Positions 1 to 5,876 of a DNA stretch of 5,876 nt are shown here, piece by piece. Location of the stretch: assembly GCA_900555765.1 (NCBI GenBank), contig USMA01000072.1, positions 1-5,876 on the forward strand, read 5' to 3'. This stretch comes from an uncultured Collinsella sp. (GTDB taxonomy: Bacteria > Actinomycetota > Coriobacteriia > Coriobacteriales > Coriobacteriaceae). The notes beneath the pieces were generated by a model. That model was given only the letters and a program-made list of their open reading frames with translations, was not told the DNA's origin and did not search any database. Both the position numbers and the translations under genes were made by a program. How positions within the stretch are numbered: the first letter of the stretch is position 1; every line of letters begins with the position of its first letter.

Positions 1-86
1 GCTAGCCGGTAACAAACCCGTTTCTGATAATGCGGCCTCGTTGAATTATTTTGTGTCGTGCGTATTTCCGAGCGGTCGGATTTGAG

Positions 87-113
87 GGGCGAGCGGTAGA
101 ACGCTCGCCCTTT
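87..113 (+). terminator. Possible intrinsic terminator of the upstream gene
   Basis: A perfect 9-bp GC-rich stem is formed by 87-95 (GGGCGAGCG) and 102-110 (CGCTCGCCC), with a 6-nt loop. Only three T residues follow before the tract is interrupted (TTTGTG), so the U-run is weak. It lies in an otherwise non-coding leader, so it most likely ends a transcript entering from before the window. It could instead be a leader hairpin of the murR transcript if the promoter lies further upstream. Positions 1-86 show no recognisable coding remnant. Confidence 0.5.
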
Positions 114-135
114 GTGCGCCACGATGCGGCACAAT

Positions 136-175
136 GTACCGCAAAAGCTGTTTGTATCCGGTACGAAGCGTTCGT
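136..175 (+). promoter_or_regulatory. Candidate operator region upstream of murR
   Basis: Two inverted repeats sit just upstream of the murR ribosome binding site. One is GTACCG (136-141) paired with CGGTAC (159-164), with a 17-nt spacer. The other is a compact dyad ACGAA-gcg-TTCGT at 163-175. RpiR/MurR-type repressors bind inverted repeats near their own promoters, so these are reasonable candidate MurR sites. I could not find a convincing -35/-10 pair here, so the promoter position and the operator role are inference. Confidence 0.3.
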
Positions 176-196
176 TGGGCTTTAATTCTTCTCAAC

Positions 197-203
197 GGAG
201 GTG
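197..203 (+). promoter_or_regulatory. Ribosome binding site that sets the murR start
   Basis: GGAGGTG at 197-203 lies 6 nt before the ATG at 210. An in-frame GTG at 201 would extend the protein by three residues but falls inside this Shine-Dalgarno sequence, so ATG 210 is the better start. Confidence 0.8.
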
Positions 204-209
204 TTTGAG

Positions 210-1061
210 ATGGCAAACGGATTGCTTTTGCGGCTTCGCGAGCGTGAGCTCAGCGCGAGCCCGGCGGAACGCAATGTCATCGCATATGTAAGCGCTCATC
301 CGCACGAGGTGGTCGGGTTGTCCGTCCGCGGTCTTGCCGATGTCACGTTCTCCTCGCCCTCGAGCATTTTGCGCTTTTGCAAGCGTTTGGGTTTTGCGGG
401 CTACAAGGAGTTCCAGCGCGAACTGATTGCCGAGCTGGCGCTCTTAGGTGACAAGAAAGACGTAGCCCTCGAGGACATCTCCATGGATGACAGCGTCGAA
501 CGTATCGTGGGGAAGGTGATGAAAAGCAACGTGCGTACGATCGAGGCGACGGCGCGAACGCTCGATTACACCGTCTTGGAGCGATGTGCGGCCCGTCTTA
601 AGCGGGCATGTGCGGTCAATCTGTTCGGTATTGGTGCCTCTCGTTTGGTCGCGCACGATCTGGCGCAAAAGCTCATGCGTGTCGACAAAGAGTGCCATCT
701 GTACGACGACTGGCATGATCAGCTCTTGTGTGCCAAGAACATGCATGAGGGCGATATGGCAATCGCCTTTAGCTACTCGGGCTTGACGCAAGAGGTGCTG
801 GACTGCACCGCCGAGGCTCAACGTCACAACTGTCCCGTCGTGGCCGTTACCAAAGTAGATGGATCATCCAAGCTTGCCACCATGGCCGATGCCGTGCTCG
901 GCGTCGCTGCGAGTGAACCCTTGGTCCGCAGCGGTGCCATGGCTTCGCGTATGGCCCAGCTTATGGTTGTCGATGCCCTGTACGCTGCTTACGTTGCCAG
1001 TGACTATGAACGGGCGACGCATGTCATTAAGCAAAACTACATCGAGAAACAGGAAAGATGA
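210..1061 (+). CDS. murR: RpiR/MurR-family transcriptional regulator with SIS domain
   Basis: The 283-residue protein matches the usual length of E. coli MurR (about 285 aa) and the RpiR family. Residues about 5-75 form the RpiR-type helix-turn-helix, with the typical VRGLADVTFSSPSSILRFCKRLGF stretch broken here as VRGLADVTFSS (39-49) and ILRFCKRLGF (53-62), then GYKEFQREL. Residues about 125-265 form a SIS sugar-phosphate-binding domain: NLFGIGASRLVAHDL (137-151), FSYSG (187-191) and VVAVTK (210-215). Such regulators sense a phosphosugar; in MurR this is MurNAc-6P, which relieves repression. It is the first gene of the cluster, and its TGA at 1059-1061 touches the murQ ribosome binding site, so the two are probably co-transcribed and translationally coupled. 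The RpiR/SIS call is firm. The MurNAc-6P specificity is inferred from the adjacent murQ. Confidence 0.88.
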   Translation: MANGLLLRLRERELSASPAERNVIAYVSAHPHEVVGLSVRGLADVTFSSPSSILRFCKRLGFAGYKEFQRELIAELALLGDKKDVALEDISMDDSVERIVGKVMKSNVRTIEATARTLDYTVLERCAARLKRACAVNLFGIGASRLVAHDLAQKLMRVDKECHLYDDWHDQLLCAKNMHEGDMAIAFSYSGLTQEVLDCTAEAQRHNCPVVAVTKVDGSSKLATMADAVLGVAASEPLVRSGAMASRMAQLMVVDALYAAYVASDYERATHVIKQNYIEKQER

Positions 1062-1066
1062 GGTGA
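1061..1066 (+). promoter_or_regulatory. Ribosome binding site of murQ overlapping the murR stop
   Basis: AGGTGA begins on the last base of the murR TGA stop and lies 5 nt before the murQ ATG at 1072. This supports ATG 1072 rather than any in-frame start further upstream, and suggests translational coupling with murR. Confidence 0.7.
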
Positions 1067-1071
1067 ATGAA

Positions 1072-1995
<924 letters not shown>

Positions 1996-2042
1996 GTGCG
2001 CGGCGTGAGCTGATATGACATCCAGACGAGATGCCCAATACA

Positions 2043-2048
2043 AGGAGG
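2043..2048 (+). promoter_or_regulatory. Strong ribosome binding site of murP
   Basis: AGGAGG at 2043-2048 lies 4 nt before ATG 2053. The 57-nt murQ-murP gap holds no hairpin with a U-run, so read-through from murQ is expected. Confidence 0.7.
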
Positions 2049-2052
2049 AGTT

Positions 2053-3483
2053 ATGACGAACAAAGAGCTGGCCCAAAAGCTGTTGGACCTTTTGGGCGGT
2101 AAAGACAACGTGCTCGCAAACGCGGCGTGCATGACGCGCCTGCGCGTGACCGTCAAAGACACGGGCAACGTCGACACGGAGGGTATTAAGGCACTCGACG
2201 GCGTGATGGGCCTGGTCGAGGACGACACGATGCAGATCGTGCTGGGTCCGGGCAAGGTGAATAAGGTGCTCGAGGAGTTCTCCAAGCTCACCGGCCTTGC
2301 GAAAGGCGTTGCTGATGAGAGCGTGGTTGACGCTGCGGCCACAAACAAAGCCGCGCAGAAGGCCAAGTACGAGTCCAAACCGGTTCAGGCCTTCCTTAAG
2401 AAGATTTCCAACGTCTTCGTCGCCCTGCTTCCCGGCATCATTGCGGCTGGCCTCATCAACGGTATCTGCAACGTCATTAACGTCTCGACGGCAGGTGCGC
2501 TTGCAGGCGAGTGGTGGTACCAGGGCATTCGTTCCATGGGCTGGGCCCTGTTTGCCTATCTGCCCATCTTGGTGGGCTATAACGCGGCACGTGAGTTTGG
2601 TGGCTCTGCTGCGCTGGGCGGCATCGCCGGCATGATGTGTATCGCCAACAGCGCCATGCCCCTGCTTGCGCCTGGCGCGGCTGATCCTGCCACTGCCATT
2701 CTGCTGCCGCTCACCAGTGCGCAGTACAACCCCGCAGCGGGCGGCATGATCGCGGCTCTCATCGCTGGCGCATTTTTTGCCTGGATGGAGCGTCAGATTC
2801 GCAAGGTTATGCCCAACGCACTCGACACGTTCTTGTCCCCGCTGCTGGTGCTCATCATCGGCGCCTTTGCTCTGATGCTCGTCATCCAGCCGGTTGGCGC
2901 ATGGCTGACGACTGCCATCTTTAGCGTTTTAACCTTTATCTTCGAGAAGCTGGGCGTCCTGGGCGGCTATATCCTGTCGGCAGGCTTCTTGCCGCTGGTG
3001 TCCGTCGGCCTGCATCAGGCGCTCACGCCGATTCACGCTATGCTCAACGATCCCGACGGCGCTACCAAGGGTATCAATTACCTGCTTCCCATCCTTATGA
3101 TGGCTGGCGGCGGCCAGGTCGGTGCCGGTTTGGCGCTGTACTTTAAGACCAAGAACGCCAAGCTCAAGAAGTACGTCGCAGAGTCCATTCCCGTTGGAAT
3201 CCTGGGTGTGGGCGAACCTCTGATGTATGCTGTTACGCTGCCGCTCGTTCGTCCGTTTGTGACGGCCTGCCTGGGTGCCGGATTTGGCGGCGCGCTCGCG
3301 GCGCTGCTTCACATCGGCACGGTTTCTCAGGGCGTTTCCGGTCTGTGTGGCCTGCTGATCGTCGTTCCTGGCCAGCAGCTCGGCTACGTTGCCGCTATGC
3401 TGCTTGCCTATGCCGCCGGCTTTGTCCTGACGTGGTTCTTTGGCGTTGACGAGCAGAAGATCAATGAGTTCTTTGGCGAGTAG
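2053..3483 (+). CDS. murP: PTS EIIBC permease, probably MurNAc or MurNAc-GlcNAc specific (MurP-like)
   Basis: This 476-residue inner-membrane protein is the size of E. coli MurP (474 aa) and has the same B-C domain order. Residues 1-80 are the EIIB domain. The phosphorylated cysteine is Cys26 in AACMTRLRV, followed by GLVEDDTMQIVLGPG (53-67). A charged linker at about 85-115 leads into EIIC, which starts at FLKKISNVFVALLPGIIAAGL (114-134). EIIC has roughly ten hydrophobic segments, the conserved GLHQALTPIHAML (319-331) with His321, and the GEP motif at 387-389 in GVGEPLMYAVTLPL. No EIIA domain is fused, so phosphate must come from a glucose-type EIIA encoded elsewhere. The B-C architecture also fits sucrose- or trehalose-type permeases. 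The substrate call rests on the murR, murQ and mupG neighbours. In Gram-positives with MupG, the imported sugar is the disaccharide MurNAc-GlcNAc. Confidence 0.88.
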   Translation: MTNKELAQKLLDLLGGKDNVLANAACMTRLRVTVKDTGNVDTEGIKALDGVMGLVEDDTMQIVLGPGKVNKVLEEFSKLTGLAKGVADESVVDAAATNKAAQKAKYESKPVQAFLKKISNVFVALLPGIIAAGLINGICNVINVSTAGALAGEWWYQGIRSMGWALFAYLPILVGYNAAREFGGSAALGGIAGMMCIANSAMPLLAPGAADPATAILLPLTSAQYNPAAGGMIAALIAGAFFAWMERQIRKVMPNALDTFLSPLLVLIIGAFALMLVIQPVGAWLTTAIFSVLTFIFEKLGVLGGYILSAGFLPLVSVGLHQALTPIHAMLNDPDGATKGINYLLPILMMAGGGQVGAGLALYFKTKNAKLKKYVAESIPVGILGVGEPLMYAVTLPLVRPFVTACLGAGFGGALAALLHIGTVSQGVSGLCGLLIVVPGQQLGYVAAMLLAYAAGFVLTWFFGVDEQKINEFFGE

Positions 3484-3550
3484 TTTGATATCGCGAGCCG
3501 TGTTGCTCGGGGTTCGCGGCGCGCGGCAGATCTCTTGATGCTATGGTTGT

Positions 3551-3584
3551 GCCGGCGGGGCTAACTGCTCCGCCGGCCTTTTTT
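3551..3584 (+). terminator. Strong intrinsic terminator after murP
   Basis: An 11-bp stem is formed by 3551-3561 and 3567-3577 (GCCGGCGGGGC with GCTCCGCCGGC, one G-U wobble), with a 5-nt loop TAACT. It is followed by C and six T residues (3579-3584). This is a textbook rho-independent terminator for murRQP. The mupG ribosome binding site begins one base after the U-run. Confidence 0.92.
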
Positions 3585-3585
3585 A

Positions 3586-3591
3586 AAGGAG
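3586..3591 (+). promoter_or_regulatory. Ribosome binding site of mupG, directly after the terminator
   Basis: AAGGAG lies 9 nt before GTG 3601 and starts one base after the U-tract at 3579-3584. There is no room for a promoter between terminator and start codon. Messages for mupG must therefore read through the terminator or begin within or before it. A weak extended -10-like TGcTATGGT lies at 3539-3547 but has no matching -35. Confidence 0.65.
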
Positions 3592-3600
3592 CGTTGAAGC

Positions 3601-4624
3601 GTGAAAACGGGTATTTCGATTTATCTTTCCAGCCCTCTGCAGGATATTGAGCGGACGATTGAGCGTGGTGCCGCGGCGGGTGCGCGCTATGCGTTTACCT
3701 CGCTGCATATTCCCGAGGATGGGGGAGCTGTCGCTGCTTTCCGCCCGCGGCGTTGCACTCATTGCCGATGTGGGGCCGCGCACGTGCGATTTGCTCGGGC
3801 TTGAGCGTATCGAGGATCTGCGTGACCTGGGGCTCGAATACCTTCGTTTGGACTATGGCTTTAGCGCCCAGCGGGTCGCGGAGTTGTCCGGTGTATTTCA
3901 CATTGTGGTCAATGCATCGACGGTGAGTTCTGATGAAATCGCATCGTGGCGAGAAGCCGGTGCCGATGTGACTCGTTTTGCCGCCTGCCACAATTTTTAT
4001 CCCACGCCTTATACCGGTTTAGCTCTGGAAGACATTGCTCGGACGAATCTTCGTCTTGCGGCGCTTGGCTTCGAAATCATGGCTTTTGTGCCGGGTGATG
4101 CCAACGTTCGCGGGCCGGTATTCGAAGGACTGCCGACGGTTGAGGAGCAGCGCGGTCGCGCGTCAAAGGTTGCCTTCAACATGCTTGAGCTTGCACATGG
4201 CGCCGATTGCGACATTGTGTTGGTCGGCGACCCCGATCTTTCCGATGCGGGCTGGGCGCAGTTTGCTCAAGTTTCCGCCGGATCCGTGGATTTGCAATGC
4301 GAGCTTGACCCCGGCTATGCCTATGTGCGCGGGCAGATTCATCACGACCGGCCCGATTCGAGTACCCTCATCTTTAGGTCTCAGGAGTCGCGCACGACGC
4401 TTAAGCCGGATTCCGTGCCGACGGATACCGGTGCCGGCCTGCCGCGAAAGACGGGGTCGATCGCTGTGAGCAATAGCGGCTATGGGCGCTACGAAGGCGA
4501 GCTTGAGATTGCGCGGGTCGATCTTCCCGGTGACAAGCGCATGAACGTTGCGGGCCATATCACGCCCGAGGCAATGGAGCTGCTGCCGTTCATCAAACGC
4601 GGATTCGGGGTACGGTTCGTTTAG
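3601..4624 (+). pseudogene. mupG: 6-phospho-N-acetylmuramidase (MupG, DUF871 family), split by a frameshift
   Basis: MupG hydrolyses MurNAc-6P-GlcNAc in the cytoplasm to MurNAc-6P (for MurQ) and GlcNAc. The start at GTG 3601 gives MKTGISIYLSSPL, then FTSLHIPEDGG, a normal DUF871 N-terminus. That frame then turns to nonsense and stops at 3804. Family sequence resumes in the +1 frame from about 3725: ELSLLSARGVALIADVGPRT, YLRLDYGF, CHNFYPTPYTGL, RGPVFEGLPTVEEQR and VLVGDPDLS. The C-terminal cyclophilin-like part follows, with SGYGRYEGELEIARVDLP and RMNVAGHI, to TAG 4624. The switch lies at or near GGGGG 3721-3725. Joining the frames by removing one base gives about 340 aa, slightly short of the usual 350-360. 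The shortage seems to fall at the join, where I recall about ten more residues in relatives. A small out-of-frame deletion therefore fits better than a single inserted G. A sequencing error or +1 slippage on the G-run is not excluded. Confidence 0.85.
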
Positions 4625-4635
4625 CGTGTGACCCG

Positions 4636-4653
4636 TGGGCTACAATTGGCCCA
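4636..4653 (+). promoter_or_regulatory. Candidate promoter for the ArsC/Spx-like gene, -10 inside an inverted repeat
   Basis: TACAAT at 4641-4646 is a good -10 hexamer, about 70 nt before the next ATG and just after the mupG stop. It is flanked by TGGGC (4636-4640) and GCCCA (4649-4653), so the -10 sits in the loop of a 5-bp inverted repeat. No clear -35 is visible; TTCGTT at 4616-4621 gives a 19-nt spacer and is weak. Confidence 0.4.
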
Positions 4654-4705
4654 TCATGCTAAGGCGCCTCGTATGGTGCGCACCTGCGTTGGCCGATCTA
4701 TATTC

Positions 4706-4710
4706 GGAGG
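4706..4710 (+). promoter_or_regulatory. Ribosome binding site of the ArsC/Spx-like gene
   Basis: GGAGG lies 6 nt before ATG 4717 and fixes that start. Confidence 0.75.
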
Positions 4711-4716
4711 ATTCCC

Positions 4717-5076
4717 ATGACCGTACTGTTTGTTGAATATCCCAAGTGCTCGACCTGTAAAAAGGCCAAGGCATGGCTGGACGAACATGGGGTTGAGTAT
4801 ATCGACCGCGATATCGTTACGGACAATCCCGCGGCCGATGAACTTGCGACCTGGATTGCTCGTTCGGGGCTGCCGGTGCGACGCTTCTTTAATTCGTCGG
4901 GCATGAAATATCGAGAGCTGGGCCTGAAGGCGCGTCTGGATGCGGGCATGACGGATCGGGAGTGCTACGAGCTGCTGGCGACCGACGGCATGCTGGTCAA
5001 GCGTCCGCTGCTGGTGGGCGACGACTTTGCGATTCCCGGCTTTAGGGAAGCGGCTTGGGCTGAAGCGTTGCTGTAG
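4717..5076 (+). CDS. ArsC/Spx/YffB-family thioredoxin-fold protein
   Basis: This 119-residue cytosolic protein has the length and layout of the ArsC-like group usually annotated 'arsenate reductase family protein' or Spx/MgsR-like. The N-terminal redox motif is CSTC (Cys11, Cys14) in YPKCSTCKKAKAWL. It is followed by VEYIDRDIVTDNP, the helical SGLPVRRFFNSSGMKYRELGL, and the late LLATDGMLVKRPLLVGDD segment with the cis-Pro region near Pro96. The CXXC motif resembles Spx and its uncharacterised relatives more than classical arsenate reductases. True Spx proteins are longer (about 131 aa) and bind the RNA polymerase alpha subunit, which I cannot judge here. It has its own ribosome binding site and a candidate promoter, so it is probably not part of the mur cluster. 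Fold and family are firm; the function is unknown, with thiol redox chemistry or regulation plausible. Confidence 0.88.
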   Translation: MTVLFVEYPKCSTCKKAKAWLDEHGVEYIDRDIVTDNPAADELATWIARSGLPVRRFFNSSGMKYRELGLKARLDAGMTDRECYELLATDGMLVKRPLLVGDDFAIPGFREAAWAEALL

Positions 5077-5083
5077 CGGCTGC

Positions 5084-5253
5084 GGAAAGTGCGACCCGGA
5101 ATTCGCTTCCAGAATGGGATGCACTTTCCCAAAGTGGCCGGTTGCGGAAAGCACGTCCCATTCTGAGCTTCGATTGTGGGACACGGTTTCCGTTTGAGGG
5201 CTCGACGGGAAAGTGGGGACCAGTTTGAGCTTGAGATCTGGGACGCACTTTCC
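5084..5253. repeat. Three tandem 46-nt imperfect palindromes at 62-nt period
   Basis: Units lie at 5084-5129, 5146-5191 and 5208-5253. Each is 46 nt, begins GGAAAG, ends TTTCC and is separated by 16 nt, giving an exact 62-nt period. The arms of each unit pair with a few mismatches, for example GGAAAGTGCGACCC (5084-5097) with GGGATGCACTTTCC (5116-5129), two mismatches. The centres align too, with GCTT at the same offset in all three and TGAGCTT in units 2 and 3. The array fills the gap between two convergent genes. It may act as a bidirectional RNA-structure terminator or stabiliser, or be a REP/MITE-like intergenic repeat. There is no U-run, so it is not a classical intrinsic terminator. Confidence 0.85.
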
Positions 5254-5272
5254 GCCGGCGGGCCTGCCTCAG

Positions 5273-5683
5273 TCAGTCCGCCAGCTGCGCCCATTCGTGC
5301 GGATCGTAGACCTTTACGTGCTTGTTGGGCTTGCCGCTCCAGTACTCCTCGTCCATAAAGGGCAGATATGCCTGAACGCCGGGGCAGATAAAGGGAATCC
5401 GCTGCTGTTGCAGTCGCTCGCGCTGGCGCTGCTCCAGATGCGCCTCGGATATGACGGTCGGCATGCCGGACAGCTCGACCAAGCTTGCCTGGATGCGCTT
5501 GAGGTCGGGGAGCCCTGCGTGCCATGTCGTCCGCATGATCAAAAACGAGGCGCGGCGGTATTTTGCCTGCATCACCGTGATGGCGGGGCGCAGTGTAGGA
5601 TGGATTTTGTCCCGTTCAGGCCAAAGGTCGGCAGTGATCTCGAGCCCCAGGGTCTCCCATAGGTAATCAAGCTCTTCGTCCAT
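5273..5683 (-). CDS. Hypothetical protein resembling the N-terminal half of a MarR-annotated family; HTH absent
   Basis: From ATG 5683 the product is 136 residues, MDEELDYLWETLGLEIT to HEWAQLAD. A TTG start 21 nt further upstream is in frame but has no ribosome binding site, while a modest GAGG lies 5 nt before the ATG. The central RRASFLIMRTTWHAGLPDLKRIQASLVELSGMP is broken here as RRASFLIMR and LKRIQASLVELSGMP. The following RIPFICPGVQAYLPFMDE resembles the 'IPFIVPGkQlyLPFL' motif of a Gram-positive and coriobacterial family annotated as MarR-like. In that family, as I recall it, a winged helix-turn-helix follows this motif. Here the frame stops about 30 residues later and the palindrome array begins 20 nt beyond, so no DNA-binding part is present. 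It could be a truncated relic or a stand-alone sensor-like domain. Soluble, no signal peptide or membrane segment. The family link is from memory and moderate. Confidence 0.6.
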   Translation of the reverse strand: MDEELDYLWETLGLEITADLWPERDKIHPTLRPAITVMQAKYRRASFLIMRTTWHAGLPDLKRIQASLVELSGMPTVISEAHLEQRQRERLQQQRIPFICPGVQAYLPFMDEEYWSGKPNKHVKVYDPHEWAQLAD

Positions 5684-5724
5684 GGTGCCTCGATATCTAC
5701 GCAATCATTGATACTTCGATTGTG

Positions 5725-5779
5725 TTGCCTGGTGCTATCGTTTTCGCGGTAGAATCTGCCAACGGTTGACGGCTACCGC
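5725..5779 (+). promoter_or_regulatory. Weak promoter-like element with overlapping inverted repeat
   Basis: TTGCCT (5725-5730) and TAGAAT (5750-5755) are spaced 19 nt apart, longer than ideal. GCGGTAG at 5746-5752 overlaps the putative -10 and is perfectly complementary to CTACCGC at 5773-5779, with a 20-nt intervening stretch containing a small dyad CAAC-g-GTTG at 5760-5768. No coding sequence follows in the window, so any target gene lies beyond 5876. Confidence 0.3.
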
Positions 5780-5833
5780 TCGCGGCGTTTTGCCCTTCGT
5801 GTACAGCGGTCGGCTTCACAGGTCCTTCACGGG

Positions 5834-5852
5834 TTGGACTAAATTAGGCCAA
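5834..5852. promoter_or_regulatory. Operator-like 19-nt dyad
   Basis: TTGGaCTAA and TTAGgCCAA are 9-nt arms around a single central A at 5843, with one mismatched pair. It is AT-rich in an otherwise GC-rich, gene-free region, the form of a homodimer binding site. The regulator is unknown. Confidence 0.4.
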
Positions 5853-5854
5853 AT

Positions 5855-5876
5855 TGACTGATTTTCAAAAAAGTCA
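5855..5876. promoter_or_regulatory. Second dyad at the window edge
   Basis: TGACT (5855-5859) pairs with AGTCA (5872-5876), and an inner TTT pairs with AAA across a 2-nt centre, leaving two unpaired positions per side. It starts two bases after the previous dyad and may continue beyond the window. TTGACT at 5854-5859 could also serve as a -35 for a downstream gene. Confidence 0.3.

Noticed and set aside
859..1071. An in-frame upstream extension of murQ inside murR
   Set aside because: The extension is the shifted-frame translation of the SIS domain of murR, has no MurQ similarity, and the Shine-Dalgarno at 1061-1066 supports ATG 1072.
3715..3730. Programmed frameshifting to make full-length MupG
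   Set aside because: A +1 slip on GGG-GGA is conceivable, but there is no obvious stimulatory structure or rare-codon/stop context, and residues seem to be missing at the join, which favours a mutation.
5084..5253. The 62-nt periodic repeats as a small CRISPR array
   Set aside because: The repeats are 46 nt, diverged and palindromic along their whole length, the spacers are only 16 nt, and no cas genes are present.
4654..5525. Long minus-strand open frames across the ArsC-like gene and the repeat array
   Set aside because: They run through the palindromic repeats and antisense to a well-supported gene. The apparent protein repeats are only translations of the 62-nt DNA repeat.
5213..5662. 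A 149-codon plus-strand open frame opposite the minus-strand MarR-like gene
   Set aside because: It has no ribosome binding site or family similarity and begins inside the third palindrome. The minus-strand reading has a recognisable motif.

Overview
The window is high-GC with dense, strong Shine-Dalgarno-led genes. Codon use and protein style resemble a gut Coriobacteriia actinobacterium, and Collinsella is my best guess. This rests on recognition only; there is no rRNA or marker gene in the window.

Positions 1-209 are an upstream intergenic region with a 9-bp GC-rich hairpin (possible end of the preceding transcript) and several short inverted repeats in front of the first gene. Positions 210-3483 are a co-directional catabolic cluster: a MurR-like RpiR/SIS regulator, MurQ (N-acetylmuramic acid 6-phosphate etherase) and a MurP-like PTS EIIBC permease. 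A strong intrinsic terminator follows murP at 3551-3584. Immediately after its U-run comes the ribosome binding site of a DUF871/MupG (6-phospho-N-acetylmuramidase) gene, 3601-4624. MupG is split between two reading frames near a GGGGG tract at 3721-3725, so it is broken here or the sequence contains an error.

Together these genes form a peptidoglycan-sugar salvage route. MurP would import and phosphorylate MurNAc or MurNAc-GlcNAc. MupG would hydrolyse the phosphorylated disaccharide, and MurQ would convert MurNAc-6P to GlcNAc-6P plus D-lactate, all under MurR control. If the mupG lesion is real, the strain should keep monosaccharide use but lose the disaccharide branch.

Downstream, 4717-5076 encodes a small ArsC/Spx/YffB-type thioredoxin-fold protein with its own candidate promoter. 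It converges on a minus-strand gene (5683-5273), which looks like the N-terminal sensor-like half of a MarR-annotated family without the DNA-binding half. Between the two convergent genes are three imperfect palindromes of exactly 46 nt, repeated at exactly 62-nt spacing. Positions 5684-5876 are non-coding, with a weak promoter-like element and two dyad-symmetric sequences near the window edge, probably the control region of a gene beyond the window.

I see no clearly novel multi-gene system. The signals most worth follow-up are the mupG lesion, the 62-nt palindrome array and the terminator abutting the mupG ribosome binding site.
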